Assembly: GCA_022795735.1 (NCBI GenBank)
Contig: JAAWHG010000002.1
Span: 1 to 64,000 of the forward strand
Origin: Oscillospiraceae bacterium
GTDB taxonomy: Bacteria > Bacillota > Clostridia > Oscillospirales > Oscillospiraceae
Length of the DNA stretch: 64,000 nt
Direction of reading: 5' to 3'
Shown piece by piece: positions 31,603 to 39,266 of the stretch. Numbering within the stretch: position 1 is the first letter of the stretch; the number at the start of each line of letters is the position of its first letter. A program made the translations under genes and the position numbers. Under the pieces are notes generated by a model. The model had not been told where the DNA came from. It searched no databases and saw only the letters and a list, made by a program, of their open reading frames with translations.

Positions 31603-32523
31603 TTGCGAGTAAAGCATGACGTCAATACACAGTACAGCTGCCAGGTCGGTTATCCGCTGGACTATAGCTGTGCGGCTTATGTGCACAACAGAATGTATGA
31701 GGTCGCGGGCCTGAACGCGATCTGCCTGTCAGTGGAAGTAAAGCCGGAGGACTTTCCGGCATTCATCGAAGGCAACCGGGCTATGGGCATGTCTGGTTTT
31801 GACATCACGACGCCCTTTAAGAGCGAAGTGATCCAGTATCTGGACGAGTGTGAGGAGTCCAGCCGTGTCTTCAAGTGCGTCAACCATGTAAAGTGGGTCG
31901 ATGGCAAGTTGGTTGGCGTAGGCCTGGACGGCGTGGGTATGGGCATGGCTATTGCCCGGTCCGGCGCGAAGATAGAGGGGAGCCGCGTGACAATTCTGGG
32001 CGCCGGCGCTGTGGCGGGCCCGATTGCCGCCGATCTCTGCAAGCGCGGCGCAAAGCGCGTCCACATCGTGAATCGGACATTGGAGAAGGCGCAGTACATT
32101 GCCGAGCAGCTGATGCGGCTGTACCCGGTGGAAGCGGTCGGCGTGAAGTGGACGAAAGAGAACTTGGAAAAAACGGCCGGTGAAACGGACCTCCTGGTAC
32201 AGTGCACAACGCTGGGAGCTGCCGGACATGGAAAGGACTATGAAGACCTGCATTTCATCGACTGTCTGCCTGAAACGGCGACGGTAGCCGATGTATTGTA
32301 TCCCCATACGTCCCTGCTGGACACGGCGGCGGCGCGCGGGCTGAAAACGGTCAACGGGATGGGTATGCTGGCTTGCCAGCAGCTTGCCATGATGAAATTC
32401 CGTTTTGGGATCGACATGCCGGATTCCGCTTTGCAGGATGCGGAAGAAGCGGTTGACATTGCGGTTGCGATGCGTGATCTCCGCTTGGCAAAGCGGACGG
32501 AAGAAGCGAAGTGCCATGGATGA
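31603..32523 (+). CDS. Shikimate/quinate dehydrogenase-like protein (AroE family)
   Basis: The protein has 306 residues. The two-domain AroE layout is visible: GYPLDYSCAAYVHN (substrate loop), SGFDITTPFKSEV with the catalytic Lys, GVGLDGVGM with the catalytic Asp, VTILGAGAVAGPIAADL and VHIVNRTLEKA for the cofactor, and VNGMGMLACQQ near the end. The core motifs GxNVTxPxK and NTD are altered (FDITTPFK, LDG), so it is probably not the biosynthetic enzyme but a dehydrogenase for a cyclic or acid substrate. It starts at TTG with GGAGGGG upstream and overlaps the transketolase gene by 8 nt. Confidence 0.82.
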   Translation: MRVKHDVNTQYSCQVGYPLDYSCAAYVHNRMYEVAGLNAICLSVEVKPEDFPAFIEGNRAMGMSGFDITTPFKSEVIQYLDECEESSRVFKCVNHVKWVDGKLVGVGLDGVGMGMAIARSGAKIEGSRVTILGAGAVAGPIAADLCKRGAKRVHIVNRTLEKAQYIAEQLMRLYPVEAVGVKWTKENLEKTAGETDLLVQCTTLGAAGHGKDYEDLHFIDCLPETATVADVLYPHTSLLDTAAARGLKTVNGMGMLACQQLAMMKFRFGIDMPDSALQDAEEAVDIAVAMRDLRLAKRTEEAKCHG

Positions 32524-33340
32524 GAGAAGAGAGTTTTTAGAGAAAAAGGCCCAGCGCATTCGTTATCTCACAATAGACTGTATTGCCTCCCTGGGCGTGG
32601 GGCACGTCGGCGGCGCGCTTTCCATCGCGGAGGTTTTGGCGGTGCTGTACAGCGGAGCGATGCGGGTGGACCCCAAGGTGCCGAAGCTGGAAGGCCGGGA
32701 CCGGCTGGTTCTGTCGAAGGGACACGCAGGTCCGGCGCTGTATGCCGCGCTGGCCAATGAAGGCTATTTTCCATTGGAGGAGCTCCACACGCTCAATCAG
32801 CCGGGGACACATCTTCCAAGTCATGCGGATATGCGGTTGACAACCGGTGTTGATATGACTGCCGGTTCTCTTGGACAGGGCTTTTCCTGCGCGGTTGGCA
32901 TTGCAGCGGCATCCAAGCTGAAGGGTGACGGCGCAACGATTTTTACCTTGATTGGTGACGGTGAAAGCGAGGAGGGTACCATCTGGGAAGCGGGTATGTC
33001 CGCCGCCCATTACCGGCTGGACAACCTGATCGCTTTTACAGATTACAATAAATATCAAATTGATGGAACCGTGCAGGAGGTTGGCGGTCTGACAGGGCTG
33101 GCGGACAAGTGGCGTGCCTTTGGGTGGACCGTTCTGTCAGTGGACGGACATGATGTCATCGACATCGAAAATGCTGTGAATTTTGCAAAGAAACAGCGAA
33201 ACTGCGGCAAACCCATCATGGTCATTTTGGATACGGTCAAAGGCAAGGGCGTAGCCTATGCGGAGCAACTGAAAGCTGGCAGTCACAATTTCACGATTGA
33301 CAGTGCGCTTCGCGAACAGATCTTGGAAGAACTGAGGTGA
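32516..33340 (+). CDS. Transketolase, N-terminal subunit
   Basis: The protein has 274 residues carrying the thiamine-diphosphate/metal half: GVGHVGGALSIAEVL, RLVLSKGHAGPALYAAL, GSLGQGFSCAVG and GDGESEEGTIWEA. Split transketolases are common in Clostridia. It works with the next gene product, 6 bp downstream, to shuffle two-carbon units between pentose and hexose phosphates. The start at 32516 is chosen because only ATG-GAT-GAG is in the correct position; the longer frame lies inside the AroE-like gene. Confidence 0.93.
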   Translation: MDERREFLEKKAQRIRYLTIDCIASLGVGHVGGALSIAEVLAVLYSGAMRVDPKVPKLEGRDRLVLSKGHAGPALYAALANEGYFPLEELHTLNQPGTHLPSHADMRLTTGVDMTAGSLGQGFSCAVGIAAASKLKGDGATIFTLIGDGESEEGTIWEAGMSAAHYRLDNLIAFTDYNKYQIDGTVQEVGGLTGLADKWRAFGWTVLSVDGHDVIDIENAVNFAKKQRNCGKPIMVILDTVKGKGVAYAEQLKAGSHNFTIDSALREQILEELR

Positions 33341-33346
33341 GCAGAG

Positions 33347-34285
33347 ATGGAGATGCGCCAAGTATTAAATGCCGGGCTCAAGCAGCTAATGGCGGAGAAT
33401 GAAAATATTGTGCTCCTGGAAGCGGATTTGGGCAAGGCGAACGGAACATGGGATATCCGCGAATCGTACCCCAGCCGCGTGTTTGAGGCGGGCATTGCGG
33501 AGCAGCACATGGTCAGCATGGCGGCCGGCATGGCTTCTTATGGGCTGATCCCTTTCTGCGGCACGTTTACGCCCTTTGCGACGAGGAGAGCATGCGACCA
33601 GATTGCGGTCTCGGTATGCTATGCGCGGATGAATGTCAAAATCATTGGAACAGATGAGGGAATTGCCGCAGAAGTCAACGGCGCGACGCATATGAGTTTT
33701 GAGGACATTTCGGTTGTCAGAGCGATTCCCAATCTGCTGATTTTTTCTCCGGCGGATAACGAAGAGCTGCGTCAGGCATTGCCGGAGTTGGCCGCATACG
33801 ACGGACCGGTTTACCTTCGTATGCAGAGAAAAGTGATTCCGGACATTCACACAGAAAATTATAAGTTTGATCTATTTAAGGTCGATACCGTCAAGGATGG
33901 CTCTGATGTCAGTATATTCTGCATGGGCGGAATATTGCCCACGGAGGTCATGAAAGCGGTGGATATTCTGGCCGCCGAAGGAATTGACGCCGCGTTTATC
34001 AACGTTCATACCTTAAAACCGCTCGACGAGGCAGGTGTTTTGGCCTCCCTTGAAAAAACGGGCTGTGCCGTAACCTGTGACAATCATAATATTCTCGGCG
34101 GTTTGGGCAGCGCCATTGCGGAATTGACCGCAAAGAAAGCGCCGGTGCCGGTTGAAATGATTGGCGTACAGGACCGTTTTGGCGAGGTAGGGTATATGCC
34201 ATATCTGAAGAAGACGCTCCATATGACAGCGGAAGATATCGCTGCGGCTGCGAGACGCGCCGTGGCGCGCAAGGCAAAAAAATAA
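33347..34285 (+). CDS. Transketolase, C-terminal subunit
   Basis: The protein has 312 residues with the pyrimidine-binding domain (EADLGKANGTW, VFEAGIAEQHMVSMAAGMA, FCGTFTPFATRRACDQI) and the C-terminal domain (LKPLDEAGVLASLEKTG, GLGSAIAEL). It completes the split transketolase. A GC-rich stem-loop follows at 34292, after which the downstream genes become visibly more GC-rich. Confidence 0.94.
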   Translation: MEMRQVLNAGLKQLMAENENIVLLEADLGKANGTWDIRESYPSRVFEAGIAEQHMVSMAAGMASYGLIPFCGTFTPFATRRACDQIAVSVCYARMNVKIIGTDEGIAAEVNGATHMSFEDISVVRAIPNLLIFSPADNEELRQALPELAAYDGPVYLRMQRKVIPDIHTENYKFDLFKVDTVKDGSDVSIFCMGGILPTEVMKAVDILAAEGIDAAFINVHTLKPLDEAGVLASLEKTGCAVTCDNHNILGGLGSAIAELTAKKAPVPVEMIGVQDRFGEVGYMPYLKKTLHMTAEDIAAAARRAVARKAKK

Positions 34286-34291
34286 GTTTTC

Positions 34292-34328
34292 GACGGCCGA
34301 GGCGGCGAACAGTGCTGCCTCGGCCGTC
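34292..34328. other. Intergenic stem-loop
   Basis: A perfect 12-bp stem GACGGCCGAGGC/GCCTCGGCCGTC, without a T-run. It may be an mRNA processing or stability site, or a weak terminator, between the transketolase and kinase genes. Confidence 0.65.
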
Positions 34329-34391
34329 TCAAGAAAAAGACGCGCAAACAGCGGGGCGCGTATACGATCACGAGTATAGGGAGGCAATAGG

Positions 34392-35465
34392 ATGGGCATC
34401 AGAAATAGCTGCCGGTATGCAATTGCGTGCCCCACCAGCATGGGCCTGCGCATCACGCCGGAGGACCGGATGGCGGTACAAAACAGCGCGCGGTTTTATT
34501 TGCAGGCAACCAGCGCAGAATCCAATGTGTTGAACATCGCGTCCTCTTTGGGGCGGGAATGTCTGGTTTTGACACGGTTTGTGGCCGAAAGTCCCATGGC
34601 GGACCTGATCCGGCGGCAGTTGCGGGCACGTAACATTCGCTTTGAGGGGCAGTCTGTGCCGCAGGGCGGTCCTTGGGGGTACCGCCACCAATTCAATATC
34701 GCTGACTCCGGCTTTGGCCTGCGCGCCCCCCGAGTCTGGAATGACCGAGCCGGGGAGGTAGGCAGGACGCTGTCGGCAGAGGATTTTGATTTGGAACGCA
34801 TTTTTGGAGAAGAGGGCGTGGAGATTTTGCATCTCTCCGGGCTGATTGCCGCCATGAGCGAGTCCACAACCCGTTGCTGCGTCGAAATTGCGCGGGTGGC
34901 GAAAGCCCACGGGACGCTGGTCTCCTTTGACCTAAATTACCGCGCTACCTTCTGGAAGGGCCGCGAGGCGGAACTCCACGCCGCGTTTCACGAGCTGGCG
35001 TCTCTGGCGGACATTCTCATCGGTAACGAGGAGGATTTCCAGTTGTGCCTGGGATTTGCCGGGCCTGAGACCGGCGGTGAGGCGCTATCGTCTAAGATTG
35101 AGCGGTTCCAGACCATGATTTTGCAGGTCCGAGAGACCTACCCCAACGCCCGAATGTTTGCCACCACCCTGCGTCAGGTCCTCTCGGCCAACGCGCACCT
35201 GTGGGGTGCCATTCTGCTGGCGGATGGGCAGTGGTATGCGGAGCCGCCGCGTCAGATCGACGTATTGGACCGCATTGGCGGCGGCGACGGCTTCTCGGGC
35301 GGACTGCTCTATGGCGTTTTAAACGGCTGGGAGCCGGAAAAATGCCTGCAATTTGGCTGGGCCAGCGGCGTCCTGGCCGCGTCTAGTCTCAACGACTACG
35401 CCGAGCCTGCCGACGAGAAACAAATTTGGGATATCTATGCCGGCAATGCCCGGGTACAGAGATAA
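34392..35465 (+). CDS. PfkB-family sugar-acid kinase (2-keto-3-deoxygluconate kinase-like)
   Basis: The protein has 357 residues. The ribokinase-fold signs are FDLNYRATFWKG, ILIGNEEDFQLCLG and the ATP/anion-hole motif DRIGGGDGFSGGLLYG, which replaces the usual DxxGAGDxF and is typical of clostridial KDG kinases. In this setting, between a split transketolase and 6-phosphogluconate dehydrogenase, gluconate is an equally logical substrate, since no gluconate kinase of the GntK or FGGY type is present. The start has GGGAGG 7 nt upstream. Confidence 0.88.
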   Translation: MGIRNSCRYAIACPTSMGLRITPEDRMAVQNSARFYLQATSAESNVLNIASSLGRECLVLTRFVAESPMADLIRRQLRARNIRFEGQSVPQGGPWGYRHQFNIADSGFGLRAPRVWNDRAGEVGRTLSAEDFDLERIFGEEGVEILHLSGLIAAMSESTTRCCVEIARVAKAHGTLVSFDLNYRATFWKGREAELHAAFHELASLADILIGNEEDFQLCLGFAGPETGGEALSSKIERFQTMILQVRETYPNARMFATTLRQVLSANAHLWGAILLADGQWYAEPPRQIDVLDRIGGGDGFSGGLLYGVLNGWEPEKCLQFGWASGVLAASSLNDYAEPADEKQIWDIYAGNARVQR

Positions 35466-35477
35466 GGAGGCGTTCCC

Positions 35478-36929
35478 GTGAAACAAGCAGATATTGGCCT
35501 CATCGGACTGGCGGTTATGGGAGAGAATCTGGTGATGAATATGGAATCCCGGGGCTTTACCGTGGCCGTATACAACCGTACCGTCTCCAAAGTGGACGAT
35601 TTTGTCAACGGCCGTGCCGCAGGCAAACGAGTCCTTGGCTGCCACAGCTTGTCTGAGCTGGTTGCCAGTCTGACAAAGCCCCGCAAGGTCTTTATGATGG
35701 TCAAAGCCGGGCAGGCCGTGGATGGCATGATTGAGGAGTTGCTGCCGCTGTTGGAGGACGGCGATGTGCTCATTGACGGGGGCAACTCACACTTTCCGGA
35801 TACCATTCGCCGCACAGCATATGTGGAGTCCAAGGGCAAGCTGTACATCGGCACCGGGGTCTCCGGCGGAGAAGAGGGGGCTTTGAAAGGGCCGTCCATG
35901 ATGCCCGGCGGCTCTCCCGCCGCGTGGCCCCATGTAAAGCCCATTTTCCAGGCCATCTGCGCCAAGGTGGAGGACGGTGCGTCCTGCTGTGACTGGGTAG
36001 GTGAGAACGGCGCGGGCCACTTTGTAAAAATGGTCCACAACGGCATTGAGTACGGCGATATGCAGCTAATCTGCGAAGCATACCAGCTGCTGCGGGACGT
36101 GCTGGGCTTGAGCGCCGCTGAACTCCATCAGGTATTTAAACGGTGGAACGAGACAGAATTAGACTCCTACTTGATTGAGATCACCCGAGACATTTTAGCC
36201 TACAATGACGCCGACGGCGCGCCCATCGTAGACAAAATCTTGGACGCCGCCGGACAGAAGGGCACCGGCAAATGGACAGCGATCGCCGCCCTGGACGAGG
36301 GCGTACCTCTGACGTTGATTGGAGAGGCGGTATTCGCCCGCAGTCTTTCCGCCATGAAGGACGAGCGAGTTCGCGCCGCAGAGGTGTTTCCACGCGAGAA
36401 GGTTTCCTTTACCGGAGACCGAGAGGCGTTCATTGAGGATGTTCGGCAGGCGCTTTACGCCGCGAAAATTATTTCGTATGCGCAGGGTTACGCCCTGATG
36501 CGCGCCGCCGCCGGGACCTATGGCTGGAACCTCAACTACGGAGGTATCGCCTTGATGTGGCGAGGCGGCTGTATTATCCGCAGTGTGTTCCTGGGGAAGA
36601 TCAAGGAGGCCTACGAGCGAAACTCGACACTGGAAAACCTGATTTTGGACCCCTATTTTCAAAAGACCCTGCAAGGGCTTCTGCCCGCGTGGCGGAATAC
36701 GGTGACCGCCGCCATTCGCCACGGCATCCCGGCCCCGGCGATGACCGCGGCGCTAAGCTATTTCGACGGCTACACGTCCCAGCGCCTGCCCGCCAACCTG
36801 CTCCAGGCCCAGCGGGACTATTTCGGCGCGCATACCTATGAACGCCTGGACGCGCCCAGAGGCCAATTTTTCCACACCAATTGGACAGGCGAAGGGGGAA
36901 GCACCACGGCCAACACCTACAATGCGTAA
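35478..36929 (+). CDS. gnd: 6-phosphogluconate dehydrogenase (decarboxylating)
   Basis: The protein has 483 residues, full length for the long form. It has the dinucleotide fold IGLIGLAVMGENL and AVYNRTVSKVDDF, the substrate-site blocks GTGVSGGEEGALKGPSMMPG and HFVKMVHNGIEYGDMQLICE (catalytic Lys), and the C-terminal GEGGSTTANTY. It oxidises 6-phosphogluconate to ribulose-5-phosphate and CO2 with NADP or NAD. It starts at GTG with AAGGAGG upstream, 12 bp after the kinase. It is the step linking this sugar-acid operon to the Rpe, RpiB and transketolase enzymes encoded in the same island. Confidence 0.95.
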   Translation: MKQADIGLIGLAVMGENLVMNMESRGFTVAVYNRTVSKVDDFVNGRAAGKRVLGCHSLSELVASLTKPRKVFMMVKAGQAVDGMIEELLPLLEDGDVLIDGGNSHFPDTIRRTAYVESKGKLYIGTGVSGGEEGALKGPSMMPGGSPAAWPHVKPIFQAICAKVEDGASCCDWVGENGAGHFVKMVHNGIEYGDMQLICEAYQLLRDVLGLSAAELHQVFKRWNETELDSYLIEITRDILAYNDADGAPIVDKILDAAGQKGTGKWTAIAALDEGVPLTLIGEAVFARSLSAMKDERVRAAEVFPREKVSFTGDREAFIEDVRQALYAAKIISYAQGYALMRAAAGTYGWNLNYGGIALMWRGGCIIRSVFLGKIKEAYERNSTLENLILDPYFQKTLQGLLPAWRNTVTAAIRHGIPAPAMTAALSYFDGYTSQRLPANLLQAQRDYFGAHTYERLDAPRGQFFHTNWTGEGGSTTANTYNA

Positions 36930-37023
36930 ATTTTAACGGTACGAAGCCAAAAGACAAAAAGTGGACTATGCAGATACACGTTTAAAATTGTCTGTAAATT
37001 ATATGTAACAAGGAGAGATGGCA

Positions 37024-37872
37024 ATGAAGCTTCCGATCCAAACCAATCTGAGTGGCAAAGTGGCGGTCGTCACCGGCGCGGGCGGCGTGCTGTGCGGCAT
37101 GTTTTCCCAAGCCTTGGCTGCGGCTGGGGCCAAGGTAGCCCTATTGGACTTGAACGAAGACGCGGCCCAGGCCATGGCGGACAAAATCACCGCCGCAGGC
37201 GGCACCGCAAAGGCTTACAAGGCAAACGTCCTGGAGCGAGAAAGTATGGAGCAGGTTCACCAGGCGGTCCTGCGCGATTGGGGACTCTGCGATATCCTCA
37301 TTAACGGCGCGGGCGGCAACAATCCCAGAGCCACTACGGACAAGGAGTACTTTGAGCCGGGCGATCTGGACGCGGAGACCAAATCCTTTTTCGACTTGGA
37401 ACAAAAGGGCGTGGAGTTTGTATTCAACCTGAACTTCATCGGCACGCTGGTGCCGACCCAGACCTTTGCCAAGGATATGGTAGACCGTGTGGGCTGCAAT
37501 ATCCTCAACATTTCTTCCATGAATGCCTATTCGCCCTTGACGAAAATTCCGGCCTACTCCGGGGCCAAGGCGGCCATCTCCAATTTTACCCAGTGGTTGG
37601 CCGTCCATTTCTCCAAGGCCGGCATCCGAGTAAACGCCATTGCCCCAGGATTTTTCTGCACCAAGCAAAACGCCGCCCTCCTGTGGAACGACGACGGAAC
37701 GCCTACAGCCAGAACCGGCAAGATTCTGGCGGCAACGCCGATGGGACGCTTCGGCGAGGCGGAGGAACTGCTGGGTGCGCTGCTCTTCCTCCTGAACAAC
37801 GAGGCCGCGTCGTTCATCAACGGTGTGGTGTTGCCGGTAGACGGCGGATTTTCGGCATATAGCGGTGTGTGA
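37024..37872 (+). CDS. SDR oxidoreductase, D-mannonate oxidoreductase (fructuronate reductase) type
   Basis: The protein has 282 residues. Cofactor motif VVTGAGGVLCGMF, ILINGAGGNNPRATT, and catalytic Ser and Tyr-Lys in ILNISSMNAYSPLTKIPAYSGAKAAIS. The C-terminal stretch NAIAPGFFCTKQNAALL and FSAYSGV is typical of the YjmF/UxuB-like SDRs that interconvert D-fructuronate and D-mannonate; gluconate 5-dehydrogenases are close alternatives. The ATG at 37024 fits AAGGAGAG better than the ATG at 37018. The next start is 1 bp after its stop, so the SDR and the LarA-like protein are tightly coupled. Confidence 0.88.
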   Translation: MKLPIQTNLSGKVAVVTGAGGVLCGMFSQALAAAGAKVALLDLNEDAAQAMADKITAAGGTAKAYKANVLERESMEQVHQAVLRDWGLCDILINGAGGNNPRATTDKEYFEPGDLDAETKSFFDLEQKGVEFVFNLNFIGTLVPTQTFAKDMVDRVGCNILNISSMNAYSPLTKIPAYSGAKAAISNFTQWLAVHFSKAGIRVNAIAPGFFCTKQNAALLWNDDGTPTARTGKILAATPMGRFGEAEELLGALLFLLNNEAASFINGVVLPVDGGFSAYSGV

Positions 37873-37873
37873 T

Positions 37874-39163
37874 ATGCACGATATTTACAAAATAGCCGCT
37901 GTAGAGGAAGGGCTTACTCAAGAAGAGATACAGTCCGCGCTGCTGGAGAGCCTCCAGGGACGGAACTTGAAAAAAGTCCTGATTTTGCCGCCGGATTACA
38001 CCCGTTACCATTCCAATGCCGGATTTATTACCAGCTTTTATTATCACACCTTGACAGACAGAGGAGTGGAAGTGGAAATTCTTCCGGCGCTTGGCACCCA
38101 TGAGCCGGTTACCCGAGAACAGTGGAAGGCCATGTTTGGAGACGTGCCCTATGAGAAAATGCTGGTCCATGACTGGCGGCACGACGTAGTGAGACTGGGG
38201 GAGGTGCCCGGCGAATACCTTTCTGAGTTGACCGGGGGTCTCTGGCAGGACTCGGTCAGCGTGGAGGTCAACCGGCGGGTGATGGACGAGAGCTATGATC
38301 TCATTATTTCCCCCGGACAGGTCGTGCCGCATGAGGTGGTTGGCATGTCAAACCACGCCAAAAATCTCTTTGTGGGCGTGGGCGGGAGCGACATGATAAA
38401 TAAAAGCCATATGGTTGGCGCGGTCTACGGTTTGGAGCAGATGATGGGCCGGGACCATACGCCGGTGCGAAAGCTCTTTGACTACAGCATGGAGCGCTTT
38501 TTAAAGGACCGTCCCATCCTCTTTGCTCTGACGGTCACGACCGCCCCCGGCGGTAATATCCGAACCCACGGGCTCTTTCTGGGCGAGGGCCGGGACTGCT
38601 TGACCAAAGCGGTGAAGCTGTCCCAGAAGAAGAACATTGACTATGTGGAGCACGGCCTCAAAAAATGCGTGGTCTATCTGGACCCCGCCGAGTTTAAAAG
38701 CACCTGGCTGGGCAATAAAGCTGTCTACCGAACCAGAATGGCCATGGCGGACGGCGGCGAGCTGATCGTCTTGGCTCCCGGTGTCCGGAAGTTTGGCGAG
38801 GACGAGCTGGTGGACCGCTTGATTCGTAAATACGGTTATCATGGCCGGCTGGAGACACTTGCGGCATTCCAGAAATCTGAAAATCAGGACCTGCGGGATA
38901 ATATGGGTGCCGCTGCGCACCTGATCCACGGTTCGAGCGACGGACGCTTTGTCATCACCTACGCTGTCGAAGCCATCTCCCAGGAGGAGATCGCGTCTGT
39001 TGGTTTCCAACCGGCGGCTTACGGTCAGATGGCGGCAAAATACGACCCCCAAAAGCTGCAATATGGCTATAACACCATGCCGGATGGGGAGGAGGTCTAT
39101 TTTATTCCTAATCCCGCGTTGGGACTTTGGATTGAGCGGGGAAGAATTGCGAATGACAGATAG
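37874..39163 (+). CDS. LarA-family nickel-pincer racemase/epimerase (candidate gluconate/mannonate 2-epimerase)
   Basis: The protein has 429 residues. LarA active-site residues align at matching spacing: PDYTR (Arg44), GTHEP (His76), VPHEVV (His153), NHAK (Lys163, ten after His153, as Lys184 after His174 in lactate racemase) and NKSH (His179, 26 after His153, as His200). The Lys and His would hold the nickel-pincer cofactor. Family members racemise 2-hydroxy acids, and some epimerise D-gluconate at C2. Next to a mannonate-type SDR and gnd, interconversion of mannonate and gluconate is the best guess. The LarB, LarC and LarE cofactor-making genes are not in the window. It is the last gene of the operon. 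Confidence 0.88.
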   Translation: MHDIYKIAAVEEGLTQEEIQSALLESLQGRNLKKVLILPPDYTRYHSNAGFITSFYYHTLTDRGVEVEILPALGTHEPVTREQWKAMFGDVPYEKMLVHDWRHDVVRLGEVPGEYLSELTGGLWQDSVSVEVNRRVMDESYDLIISPGQVVPHEVVGMSNHAKNLFVGVGGSDMINKSHMVGAVYGLEQMMGRDHTPVRKLFDYSMERFLKDRPILFALTVTTAPGGNIRTHGLFLGEGRDCLTKAVKLSQKKNIDYVEHGLKKCVVYLDPAEFKSTWLGNKAVYRTRMAMADGGELIVLAPGVRKFGEDELVDRLIRKYGYHGRLETLAAFQKSENQDLRDNMGAAAHLIHGSSDGRFVITYAVEAISQEEIASVGFQPAAYGQMAAKYDPQKLQYGYNTMPDGEEVYFIPNPALGLWIERGRIANDR

Positions 39164-39191
39164 ATTCATCGTGTTTTGAGCAGAACAAATC

Positions 39192-39236
39192 AAAAAATGG
39201 AGTGGTACAGTACAAACTGCGCCACTCCATTTTTTA
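39192..39236. terminator. Bidirectional terminator at the end of the sugar-acid operon
   Basis: AAAAAATGGAGTGG pairs with CCACTCCATTTTTT between the convergent LarA-like and SLH genes. Confidence 0.9.
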
Positions 39237-39266
39237 TAGCTCTCTACATGAAGAATGTGATGTAAA

